Origin: an uncultured Azospirillum sp.
Lineage (GTDB): Bacteria; Pseudomonadota; Alphaproteobacteria; RF32; CAG-239
Direction of reading: 5' to 3'
Assembly (NCBI GenBank): GCA_902489675.1
Contig: CABUAP010000054.1
Span: 1-8,023, forward strand
Length of the DNA: 8,023 nt
The position numbers and the translations under genes were made by a program. The notes under the pieces are model-generated. The model was not told where the DNA came from, did no database searches, and saw nothing but the letters and a program-made list of their open reading frames with translations. This document shows, piece by piece, positions 1 through 5,758 of the stretch (within the stretch, counting starts at the first letter, position 1; the number at the start of each line of letters is the position of its first letter).

Positions 1-1
1 T

Positions 2-1198
2 TGGAAATATACCCGGCTGCACGCGCTGAAAGCCGATGATTTTGCCGTGCCGGAATCAAAATTTTTGGCCGAGTTGTCCGGTGAAGATGAAGGCGGCTGC
101 GGTTGTTGCGGCTGTCATCACGATGAAGATAGCTGCTGCGGTCACCGTCACGGCAATCGTTTGGCACTGCCGTTTGAGGCTTATCCGCTGTATTTTGACA
201 ACGGGCAGTTCGTGCCGGTCTATCCGGCGCTGCCGCGGGGTGTGGAAGTGATGACCTTAATGGAGGCCTTGGTTACCGGAGAAGAAAAACATCTGCTCGG
301 CAAATATATAGACCTCAATCAATACCCGTTTGCCGCGCTCAACACCGCCTATCTGGAAGAAGGTCTGTTTATCGGCATCAGCCGCGGCGTCCGCTTGAAC
401 CGTCCGCTGGCGCTGGTCTTTCATACCTGTGCCGACGCTGTTAACCGGCTGTCCAACGTTCGCAATCTGCTTGTGCTGGAAGAGGGCGCCGCTGCCGAAA
501 TAGTGGAATATTATCATTATGACGGCGATCCCAAATCACGCTATTTTAATAATGTTGTCAACGAGATTTACCTTGGCGCGGGGGCAAAGTTTAATCATTA
601 CAAATTTCAGGACGAGGCCTTTAAGGCCGCGCATATTGCGTTGAACGCGGTGCGGATTAAAAAGGACGGCATCTACCACAGTTTTTGCCTGCAAAAAGGC
701 GCTGATCTCGGCCGTAACGAAACCCGGGTGCAGCTGTTGGAAGAAGGTGCCAAGGCGGAAGTGAACGCCGCCTATCTGATGAACGGCTGGGCAACGCTGG
801 ATACTACCACCGATATTGAACATTTGGCAGAAAAGACCTATTCTTCGCAGCTGATCAAAGGCGTGGTCGGCGGCGAGGCTAAGGGCGTCTTTCAGGGAAA
901 AATCCGGATTGCGCCGAACGCGCAGCAAACCGAGGGCAGGCAGCTGCACAAAGCGTTGCTTTTGAGCGATACCGCAGAAATAGATGTGAAGCCCGAGTTG
1001 GAAATTTATGCCGACGATGTCAAATGTTCGCACGGCGCAGCCAGCGGCGAGTTGGATCAGGAACAGCTGTTTTATCTTCGTTCGCGCGGTATCGGTGAGG
1101 AAGAAGCCCGGCAGATGTTGATCGATGCTTATTTGACCGATGTGGTTGCCCGGGTTGACAATCCGGAAATCCGCGAATGGCTGCGCGGGCAGATTTGA
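2..1198 (+). CDS. sufD: SufD, Fe-S cluster assembly scaffold subunit (5' partial)
   Basis: SufD is a cytoplasmic beta-helix protein that pairs with SufB and SufC to build Fe-S clusters. The frame is open from the first complete codon at base 2 and begins WKYTRLHALKADDF, the WKYT-type motif normally found well inside SufD. The true start is therefore upstream of the window, and the GTG at 47 is not the start. About 398 residues are visible. The C-terminal signature VKCSHGAASGELD, with Cys codon 1025–1027 and His codon 1031–1033, corresponds to the conserved Cys and His of SufD. It is followed by the usual helical tail (LFYLRSRGIGEEEAR). An oddity is the segment encoded by 98–151, CGCCGCHHDEDSCCGHRH, with 6 Cys and 4 His, which I do not expect in SufD. 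It sits between the N-terminal helical part and the beta-helix domain. The stop lies 8 nt before the next gene, so the two are probably co-transcribed. Confidence 0.93.
   Translation, partial: WKYTRLHALKADDFAVPESKFLAELSGEDEGGCGCCGCHHDEDSCCGHRHGNRLALPFEAYPLYFDNGQFVPVYPALPRGVEVMTLMEALVTGEEKHLLGKYIDLNQYPFAALNTAYLEEGLFIGISRGVRLNRPLALVFHTCADAVNRLSNVRNLLVLEEGAAAEIVEYYHYDGDPKSRYFNNVVNEIYLGAGAKFNHYKFQDEAFKAAHIALNAVRIKKDGIYHSFCLQKGADLGRNETRVQLLEEGAKAEVNAAYLMNGWATLDTTTDIEHLAEKTYSSQLIKGVVGGEAKGVFQGKIRIAPNAQQTEGRQLHKALLLSDTAEIDVKPELEIYADDVKCSHGAASGELDQEQLFYLRSRGIGEEEARQMLIDAYLTDVVARVDNPEIREWLRGQI
98..151 (+). other. Cys/His-rich insertion within SufD
   Basis: These 18 codons read CGCCGCHHDEDSCCGHRH: six Cys, four His and three acidic residues, flanked by Gly-rich and acidic sequence (GEDEGG before, GNRLALPF after). 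The segment lies in frame between recognisable SufD regions, so it is part of the protein. Its composition suggests metal binding (Zn, Fe, Cu or Ni) or a transient Fe-S site, but that is inference. It matches no zinc-finger spacing that I recognise. Confidence 0.6.
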
Positions 1199-1206
1199 GA
1201 GGAAAG

Positions 1207-1989
1207 ATGAAAGTAACGATTCGCAATTCCCGCGGTGAAAAGCTTGCCGTGGCCGTCGAGCGGCCGGAAAATGCCGTTTGCGGCCGGCTGGCCTTTGTCC
1301 AGCACGGTTTGAGCGGACACAAGGGACAAGTGATGGTGCGGCGTCCGGTGCAGGCGTTTGCCGACAACAGCTTTACCGTTGTTACTTTCGATTCGCGCCA
1401 TTCTTTCGGCGAAAGCGACGGCAGTTTGGAATCGGCCACGCTGAGTTCTTTTGTCGAAGATCTTAAAACCGTTATAAGCTGGGCGGCGGGTGAGGATTTT
1501 TACCACGAACCGTTTGCTTTGAGCGGACATTCCTTAGGCGGCGGCAGCGTGCTGAAATTTGCCGAAGATTGCCCCGAAAAAGTGAGCCTGCTGGTGCCGG
1601 TCGCGGCAATGGTCGGCGGCAAATATTTTATCCGTTCAAGGCTGCTGAACGAACATGACAGCTACCGCCAGTGGCAGCGTGACGGCCGCCAATATCGGGA
1701 AAACAAAAACCACCCGGAACTAAACGGCTGGCTTTCTTTTGATGTGGTGCGCGATATGCTGCGTTACAATCTGGTGCGTGATGCCGGCAGCATCTGCTGT
1801 CCGACCCTGCTTATTACCGGTGACAAAGATCCGTCGTCAACGGTTTATAACAACAACAAGCTGTTTGAGCATTTGCAATGCGCCAAACAACTGACTATTT
1901 TAGAAGAATGCGGACATTTGTATGAAAGCGGGCAAAATGCCGAAGATTTGTACCGAACCGTTTATGAATGGGTGAAAGAAAATGTATGA
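1207..1989 (+). CDS. alpha/beta hydrolase encoded in the suf operon
   Basis: This is a 260-residue single-domain alpha/beta-hydrolase-fold protein with no signal peptide, so it is probably cytoplasmic. The nucleophile elbow is GHSLGG with Ser109. The acid is probably Asp206 or Asp208 in GDKDPSS, and the catalytic His is His237 in CGHLYE. The oxyanion region is QHGLSGHKG near residue 31. The order and spacing fit an intact Ser-Asp-His triad. I chose the ATG at 1207 because AGAGGA lies just upstream (1198–1203). An in-frame ATG at 1177 would lie inside sufD and has no better ribosome site. The gene starts 8 nt after sufD and its end overlaps sufS by 8 nt, which points to translational coupling. 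I recall such hydrolases near suf genes in alphaproteobacteria, but their substrate is unknown to me; esterase, thioesterase or lipase activity is possible. Confidence 0.88.
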   Translation: MKVTIRNSRGEKLAVAVERPENAVCGRLAFVQHGLSGHKGQVMVRRPVQAFADNSFTVVTFDSRHSFGESDGSLESATLSSFVEDLKTVISWAAGEDFYHEPFALSGHSLGGGSVLKFAEDCPEKVSLLVPVAAMVGGKYFIRSRLLNEHDSYRQWQRDGRQYRENKNHPELNGWLSFDVVRDMLRYNLVRDAGSICCPTLLITGDKDPSSTVYNNNKLFEHLQCAKQLTILEECGHLYESGQNAEDLYRTVYEWVKENV

Positions 1990-3193
1990 CGTTTATGAAA
2001 TAAGAAAAGACTTTCCCGAACTGGCGCTTTTGGTCAACGGCAAACCGAACACTTTTCTCGATACGGCGGCTTCGGCCCTAAAGCCGACTGCGGTGGTCGA
2101 TAAAATGATGTCCTTTTACCGTACCCGCTATTCCAACGTCCACCGCGGCGCCTATTATCTTTCCGAGCAGGCAACCGCGGAGTATGAAAAAGCGCGCGAA
2201 ACCGTTGCCCGTTTTATCAATGCCGAAAGCCGGGAAATTGTATTTACCCGTTCGGCGACCGAAAGTATCAATTTGCTGGCAGCCAGCTGGGGGATGAATA
2301 ATTTAAAGCCGGGGGACGAAATTCTGCTTTCCGAAGCCGAACATCATGCCAATTTGGTGCCTTGGCAAATGGTGCGCGATAAAACCGGCTGCACATTAAA
2401 CTTTTTTAGCTTGAATGATGACGGCAGCTATAATCCGGAGAATTTTTATCAAATGCTGACCCCGCGGACAAAACTGGTTGGGGTGGCCGGTATTTCCAAT
2501 GTGTTGGGTACGGTTTTTCCGATCGGAGAAATTGCCGCCGCCGCTCACCAAAACGGGGCTTTGTGCTTGGTTGATGCCTGTCAGTCGGCGGTACATCAAA
2601 AAATTGACGTCAAAGATATCGGTTGCGATTTTCTGGTTTTTTCCGGCCACAAAACTTATGGCCCGACCGGCATCGGGGTTTTGTACGGCAAATACGAGCT
2701 GCTTGCCGCTATGCCGCCTTATCAGACCGGCGGTGATATGGTCAAAAGCGTGACTCTGCAACATACCGAATTTGCCGAACCGCCGGCACGGTTTGAGGCC
2801 GGCACCCCGGCCATCGCCGAGGCGGTGGGGCTGGGGACGGCGCTGGAATATATGAGCGGTCTGGGGTTGGAAAATATCGCTGCCCACGAAAAAGCGCTGA
2901 TGAGCTACGCAACGGCTCACCTGCAGGAGATTCCCGAACTAAAGATTGTCGGCACTGCACCCGACAAAGGCGGGGTCATTTCCTTTGCGCTGGGGGATAT
3001 TCATCCGCAGGATGTGGCTTTTGTGCTTGATAAAGAAGGGGTTTCGATCCGCACCGGTCACCATTGCGCCGAGCCGATTGTCAACCGCATGGGCTATACC
3101 TCGCTGGCCAGAGCCTCGTTTGGCCTTTATACGACCAACGAGGATATTGACCGCTTTGTTGCCGCCTTAAACAAGGCAAAAAGTTTTTTTTGA
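1982..3193 (+). CDS. sufS: SufS, group II cysteine desulfurase
   Basis: SufS is a 403-residue PLP enzyme that converts L-cysteine to L-alanine, leaving a persulfide on its active-site Cys for delivery to SufE or SufU and then the SufBCD scaffold. The PLP Schiff-base Lys224 lies in SGHKTYGPTGIGVLYG. The catalytic Cys362 lies in RTGHHCAEP, the short-loop signature of the group II (SufS/CsdA) type rather than IscS. EAEHHANLVPWQ, near residue 118, is the cofactor-stacking His region. Both the length and the Lys/Cys positions closely match E. coli SufS (Lys226, Cys364). The ATG at 1982 overlaps the hydrolase stop by 8 nt and has only a weak ribosome site (GGTGAAAG). The enzyme appears complete and functional. 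Confidence 0.97.
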   Translation: MYDVYEIRKDFPELALLVNGKPNTFLDTAASALKPTAVVDKMMSFYRTRYSNVHRGAYYLSEQATAEYEKARETVARFINAESREIVFTRSATESINLLAASWGMNNLKPGDEILLSEAEHHANLVPWQMVRDKTGCTLNFFSLNDDGSYNPENFYQMLTPRTKLVGVAGISNVLGTVFPIGEIAAAAHQNGALCLVDACQSAVHQKIDVKDIGCDFLVFSGHKTYGPTGIGVLYGKYELLAAMPPYQTGGDMVKSVTLQHTEFAEPPARFEAGTPAIAEAVGLGTALEYMSGLGLENIAAHEKALMSYATAHLQEIPELKIVGTAPDKGGVISFALGDIHPQDVAFVLDKEGVSIRTGHHCAEPIVNRMGYTSLARASFGLYTTNEDIDRFVAALNKAKSFF

Positions 3194-3217
3194 AAAAAGA
3201 AAGAGGATATTGAAAAG

Positions 3218-3649
3218 ATGAGCGAAGATAACGAAAATTTGCTGGATGAGGACAAAGAAGCCGAGCTGCTGCAGGCTTTGGCGGCTCAGGCGCCGGCGGA
3301 AGAATATGTTGCCACGTCCGGAGAGGCGCTGCCCGAAGGGGCGCTGCTGGCTGCCCGCGATGACATTATCGACGCGCTGAAAACCGTCAGTGATCCGGAA
3401 ATTCCGATCAATATTTATGATATGGGCTTTATCTATGACATCAGACAGCTGAACAACGGCAATGTGGAGATCGACATGACCTTGACCGCGCCGACTTGTC
3501 CGGTGGCGGGCATTTTGCCGCAGCAGGCGGCCGATGCAGTGGCTGCCTTGTGCGGCACCGGTCAGGTAACGGTCAAAGTGGTGTGGGAACCGGCTTGGAC
3601 ACCGGATAAAATGAGCGATGATGCCAAAGCGATTCTCGAAATGTTTTAA
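3218..3649 (+). CDS. sufT: DUF59/MIP18-family SufT-like Fe-S maturation protein
   Basis: This 143-residue protein has an acidic, Ala/Glu-rich N-terminal extension (about residues 1–45) followed by a DUF59 domain. Family hallmarks are DPEIPINIYDMGFIYDI (residues 59–75) and LTAPTCPVAG (89–98), with the conserved reactive Cys94. The C-terminus VVWEPAWTPDKMSDDAK fits the SufT/PaaD-like group. Proteins of this type help mature or transfer Fe-S clusters and are often the last or next-to-last gene of suf operons. The start is ATG 3218, with AGAGG at 3202–3206 and a rather long 11-nt spacer. It begins 24 nt after the sufS stop, so it is probably in the same operon. No A-type carrier (sufA) follows, which differs from many alphaproteobacterial suf operons. 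The exact biochemical role is inferred from family and context. Confidence 0.9.
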   Translation: MSEDNENLLDEDKEAELLQALAAQAPAEEYVATSGEALPEGALLAARDDIIDALKTVSDPEIPINIYDMGFIYDIRQLNNGNVEIDMTLTAPTCPVAGILPQQAADAVAALCGTGQVTVKVVWEPAWTPDKMSDDAKAILEMF

Positions 3650-3677
3650 CTGATTGTTGCCCGGCCGGTTGCCGTAT

Positions 3678-3706
3678 CCGATTTTTGCTCTTCAAAACAA
3701 AATCGG
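3678..3706. terminator. Hairpin between convergent sufT and lipoprotein genes (possible terminator)
   Basis: CCGATTTTTG and CAAAATCGG form a stem of about 9 bp with one bulged T and a 10-nt loop, between two genes that converge. There is no T-run after the stem on either strand, so it is not a canonical intrinsic terminator. Its position suggests a role in 3'-end formation or RNA stability. Confidence 0.3.
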
Positions 3707-3738
3707 GCATATTAGTGAAAGGAACTATAATAGCCGGT

Positions 3739-4095
3739 TCACTCTTTTCCCATCTCGGCATATAAACCGTCGCGGCTATACCGCCACATCCCGCCGGTTG
3801 CCACATCAATCAACCAGGCTGGCCAGAAGATAAGATTGAGAATGGATATGTTGTTAAAATGTGATTTCAGTACAATTTGTTTGTCATCATAGCCTTTTTT
3901 CTTGGCGACGATAACGGTGCTGCCCGATTTTTTTTCCAATGGGTAAACACAAGGTGTTTTGCAAACCTCTGTTCCGTCAATAAAAATTCTGGTTTCTTTG
4001 ACATTGGCGTCAAAACGGATATCTTGTTCAGTCCCGCTGAAAAGCGTTCCGCAGGCAGAAAGCATCAACAGACTGATTAAAACAAATTTTTTCAT
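3739..4095 (-). CDS. Small PEGA-like outer-envelope lipoprotein
   Basis: The product is 118 residues. It has a lipoprotein signal peptide: MKK, a hydrophobic stretch (residues 4–12) and the lipobox LSAC with Cys15 as the lipidation site. After cleavage it begins CGTLFSGTEQDIRF. The segment VKETRIFIDGTEVCKTPCVYPL resembles a PEGA-type beta domain, and VIVAKKKGYDDKQIVL continues that pattern. A hydrophobic stretch around 83–97 and the ending TGGMWRYS match a common family of small lipoproteins of unknown function. Two extra Cys (45 and 49) could form a disulfide. The start is supported by TAAGGAT, 7 nt before the ATG on the – strand. The gene converges on the suf operon and is unlikely to be part of it. 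Expression may be controlled by the structured leader and terminator just upstream. Function is unknown; the lipoprotein call is confident. Confidence 0.82.
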   Translation of the reverse strand: MKKFVLISLLMLSACGTLFSGTEQDIRFDANVKETRIFIDGTEVCKTPCVYPLEKKSGSTVIVAKKKGYDDKQIVLKSHFNNISILNLIFWPAWLIDVATGGMWRYSRDGLYAEMGKE

Positions 4096-4119
4096 GAGAA
4101 CATCCTTATGATTTTGTTA

Positions 4120-4145
4120 AAACAAAACCCACCGAAAAGGGTGGG
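4120..4145 (-). terminator. Intrinsic terminator (attenuator-like) before the lipoprotein gene
   Basis: Read on the – strand, CCCACC and GGTGGG form a 6-bp GC-rich stem with a CTTTTC loop, followed by TTTTGTTTT. This is a textbook rho-independent terminator. It ends about 25 nt before the lipoprotein ATG, leaving little room for a separate promoter. It therefore either ends an upstream minus-strand RNA or attenuates the lipoprotein mRNA. The U-tract can also pair with AACAAAA just downstream. Confidence 0.65.
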
Positions 4146-4169
4146 CGGATGTTCGAAAAACGTATTTAA

Positions 4170-4438
4170 GACCTTAAATAGCCTCCCCGAGTAGCATTCA
4201 GTTTGTCTTTTAAGAAGATGATTACAAACAAAACGACGCAGGAAATACCGACTGTATTTGCAAGGAGTTTTGTGCAGTAAGGGCTTCTTAAAAGCAAATC
4301 CTGCGGACAGTTTGGCCAATGTCATTCTACTTGTAATTTTATTTGCCGCTAGCGATTAAGTAGCGGCGGCATAAAATCACGGCGCATTATAACATTGGCG
4401 AAACTGCTGAATAGTGCTTGAGGAGGCTATTTAAGGTC
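4170..4438. repeat. 269-bp nested inverted-repeat element (three-way-junction fold; ncRNA or MITE-like)
   Basis: The outer arms, 4170–4201 and 4407–4438, are 32-nt inverted repeats matching at 27 positions, with a perfect outer 17 bp (GGAGGCTATTTAAGGTC at the right end). Inside are two independent arms. Arm A (4207–4294) is closed by CTTTTAAGAAG/CTTCTTAAAAG, with inner ACAAAAC/GTTTTGT and AAATAC/GTATTT pairs. Arm B (4308–4406) is closed by CAGTTTGGCCAATGT pairing at 14 of 15 positions with 4392–4406. Its inner hairpin pairs 4333–4351 with 4361–4380 through GCCGCTA/TAGCGGC. No convincing protein gene lies inside. I see no clear target-site duplication at the ends. I recognise no known RNA family (not tmRNA, RNase P RNA or SRP RNA). 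Confidence 0.75.
4386..4391 (-). promoter_or_regulatory. Possible extended -10 promoter inside the inverted-repeat element
   Basis: On the – strand this reads TGTTATAATG, an exact TATAAT preceded by TGn (extended -10). The region about 17 nt upstream has no good -35. A transcript would start near 4379, exactly at the base of the 4333–4380 hairpin, then pass through arm A to the terminator at 4120–4145 and the lipoprotein gene. The sequence match is real; activity is inferred. Confidence 0.4.
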
Positions 4439-4445
4439 TATAAAC

Positions 4446-4514
4446 GGCTCGGCTTATTTGGCAGAGCCTTATTCGCCGACATCCACCCGGAGGTAAGAAG
4501 TCGGCATCTTTTTT
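4446..4514 (+). ncRNA. Candidate small RNA with two hairpins and an intrinsic terminator
   Basis: A first hairpin, GGCTC (4446–4450) with GAGCC (4464–4468), is extended by an inner GC/GC pair. It is followed by TTATT and then a terminator hairpin. A TATAAA at 4439–4444, with a poorly spaced TTGAGG upstream, could be the promoter. The loop of the second hairpin contains ACCCGGAGGT, which exposes an SD-like GGAGG. I do not recognise the family. It may instead be the 3' end of a longer plus-strand RNA that includes the inverted-repeat element. Confidence 0.3.
4475..4514 (+). terminator. Intrinsic terminator
   Basis: GCCGAC (4475–4480) pairs with GTCGGC (4500–4505), with an inner ACC/GGT pair, followed by ATC and six T (4509–4514). 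This is a plausible rho-independent terminator on the + strand. No upstream plus-strand protein gene needs it, which implies a non-coding transcript. Confidence 0.55.
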
Positions 4515-4516
4515 CA

Positions 4517-4640
4517 AGTCGTATGCCACGACTGAATATGTTAAGGGTTTTCGACGCCCTGGATATGTGCGAAGACATATCTGCCAAACAGATTAAAAGC
4601 TTCGGCGCCAAAAGTAAAGGAATTTTTTTTAAATCGGAAA
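4517..4640. other. Further hairpins, no gene seen
   Basis: AGTCGT/ACGACT (4517–4533, 5-nt loop) and GATATGT/ACATATC (4562–4581, 6-nt loop) are perfect short hairpins directly after the terminator. A weaker AGGG/CCCT pair lies between them. The rest is A/T-rich with a run of eight T at 4623–4630. An 86-codon open frame crosses this stretch (4418–4678), but it starts inside the inverted repeat and resembles nothing I know. Confidence 0.4.
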
Positions 4641-4650
4641 ACGAAAAAAG

Positions 4651-4679
4651 TTGCCAATTTTGTCTAAAATTATTATAAT
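4651..4679 (+). promoter_or_regulatory. Sigma70-type promoter for the antiporter gene
   Basis: A -35 of TTGCCA (4651–4656), a 17-nt spacer and a perfect -10 TATAAT (4674–4679) make this close to consensus. Transcription would start near 4686, giving a 5' UTR of about 55 nt before the ATG at 4741. Confidence 0.75.
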
Positions 4680-4740
4680 TACCCTGTTTAAAAATTTTTT
4701 GTGACTATTATTTTTAAGTAAAACCTAAAAAATAACCATT

Positions 4741-5697
4741 ATGATGACATCGTTTTTATTGATTCTTGCCGGTTTTGTCCTGTTGATTGCCGGGGCAAAT
4801 TTTCTGGTCAACGGCGCTGTTGCCCTTGCCAATAAGTTGAAAATTTCCTCCCTGATCATCGGCTTAACCATTGTCGCTTTCGGCACTTCGGCGCCGGAAT
4901 TTGTTGTCAGCCTTTCTTCAGCTCTGCAAGGTGCGGAAGGCTTGGTGTTAGGCAACGTGATCGGTTCCAACATCGTGAATATTCTGCTTATTCTCGGACT
5001 GTCAGCGCTGATTTTTCCGATTGCCGTCAACCGGCGTGCTTTTCGGCGAGATTACGGTTTTCTGTTGTTGGTCACGCTGCTCTTTATCGGCTTTGCACTC
5101 ACCGGTGCGTTTGTCCGTTGGATGGGGATTGTGATGCTCCTGCTGCTTGCGGTCTTTATTTTTCTTAACTATCGCAGCGCAAGAAAAGATTATGTGGTCA
5201 GATACGGCCGTTCATATGTCAGCCCGTGGGATGAAAAAAATGTACTGCTGGTGATTGTGTTGACCGCCGCGGGTTTGGCCGGGATTATTTACGGCGCAGA
5301 TTTGCTGGTCGACGGTGCGGTTAATATTGCCCAAACTTTGGGAGTGTCGGAAGAAATCATCGGTTTGACGATTGTGGCTGTCGGCACTTCGCTGCCGGAG
5401 CTTGCAACTTCTGCCGTAGCGGCTTATAAACAGCAAAGCGATTTAGCCATCGGCAACCTGATCGGTTCCAACATTTGGAATATTGTGTTTATCATGGGGG
5501 CTGCCGCGGTGGTGACCGATGTCAGTGTTCCGGTTCAGCTCATCCGTTATGATATCTGGGTGATGTTGGCCGCGGTTTTGTTTTTGCTGCCGTTTTGCCG
5601 CCGTGCATATATCGGCAGATTTGCCGGGGCGATATTTATCATCTGCTGCATCGCCTATCTGGCATCGCAGGTCATGATTATCCGCGGTATGATTTAG
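4741..5697 (+). CDS. Calcium/sodium antiporter, YrbG-like (CaCA family)
   Basis: This 318-residue inner-membrane protein has about ten hydrophobic segments arranged as two homologous halves, the layout of K+-independent Ca2+/Na+ exchangers. The alpha-1 repeat has GLTIVAFGTSAPEFVVS (41–57) and GNVIGSNIVNILLILG (71–86). The alpha-2 repeat has GLTIVAVGTSLPELATS (208–224) and GNLIGSNIWNIVFIMG (238–253). The ion-binding acidic residues expected in the family, Glu53 and Glu220, are present. A polar loop (about 145–167) separates the halves. The length is normal. Physiological direction and ion preference cannot be read from sequence. The start is weakly supported: there is no clear SD before ATG 4741, and a second ATG follows at once. 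It is a single-gene unit with its own promoter and terminator. Confidence 0.93.
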   Translation: MMTSFLLILAGFVLLIAGANFLVNGAVALANKLKISSLIIGLTIVAFGTSAPEFVVSLSSALQGAEGLVLGNVIGSNIVNILLILGLSALIFPIAVNRRAFRRDYGFLLLVTLLFIGFALTGAFVRWMGIVMLLLLAVFIFLNYRSARKDYVVRYGRSYVSPWDEKNVLLVIVLTAAGLAGIIYGADLLVDGAVNIAQTLGVSEEIIGLTIVAVGTSLPELATSAVAAYKQQSDLAIGNLIGSNIWNIVFIMGAAAVVTDVSVPVQLIRYDIWVMLAAVLFLLPFCRRAYIGRFAGAIFIICCIAYLASQVMIIRGMI

Positions 5698-5714
5698 GGT
5701 TGAAAATCCCGTTT

Positions 5715-5748
5715 AAAAAACCGGTCGTTTGCGCGATCGGTTTTTTTT
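5715..5748. terminator. Bidirectional intrinsic terminator between antiporter and M20 genes
   Basis: Six A, CCGGTCG, a 6-nt loop (TTTGCG), CGATCGG and eight T form a 7-bp stem with one G·T pair. It has a T-run on the + strand and a shorter one on the – strand. It lies between two convergent stops (5697 and 5759) and can serve both genes. Confidence 0.85.
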
Positions 5749-5758
5749 GTGCTCAATC

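Noticed and set aside
47..1198. SufD starting at the GTG at 47
   Set aside because: The frame is open to the window edge and encodes the conserved WKYT motif upstream of that GTG, so the gene starts outside the window.
4092..4325. 77-codon minus-strand ORF that ends in a 4-nt ATGA overlap with the lipoprotein start
   Set aside because: It has no SD, its sequence is that of arm A, part of the outer repeat and the terminator hairpin, and the product resembles no protein I know. A leader peptide cannot be fully excluded.
4170..4438. tmRNA, RNase P RNA, SRP RNA or retron msr-msd
   Set aside because: No tRNA-like end or tag frame, no conserved RNase P or SRP core motifs, and no reverse transcriptase gene nearby.
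4418..4678. 86-codon plus-strand ORF
   Set aside because: It starts inside the inverted repeat, runs through a terminator and several hairpins, overlaps the antiporter promoter and has no recognisable family features.
4440..4740. Mn2+ (yybP-ykoY) riboswitch upstream of the antiporter
   Set aside because: The conserved riboswitch core sequences were not found, and the antiporter promoter lies downstream of the hairpins.
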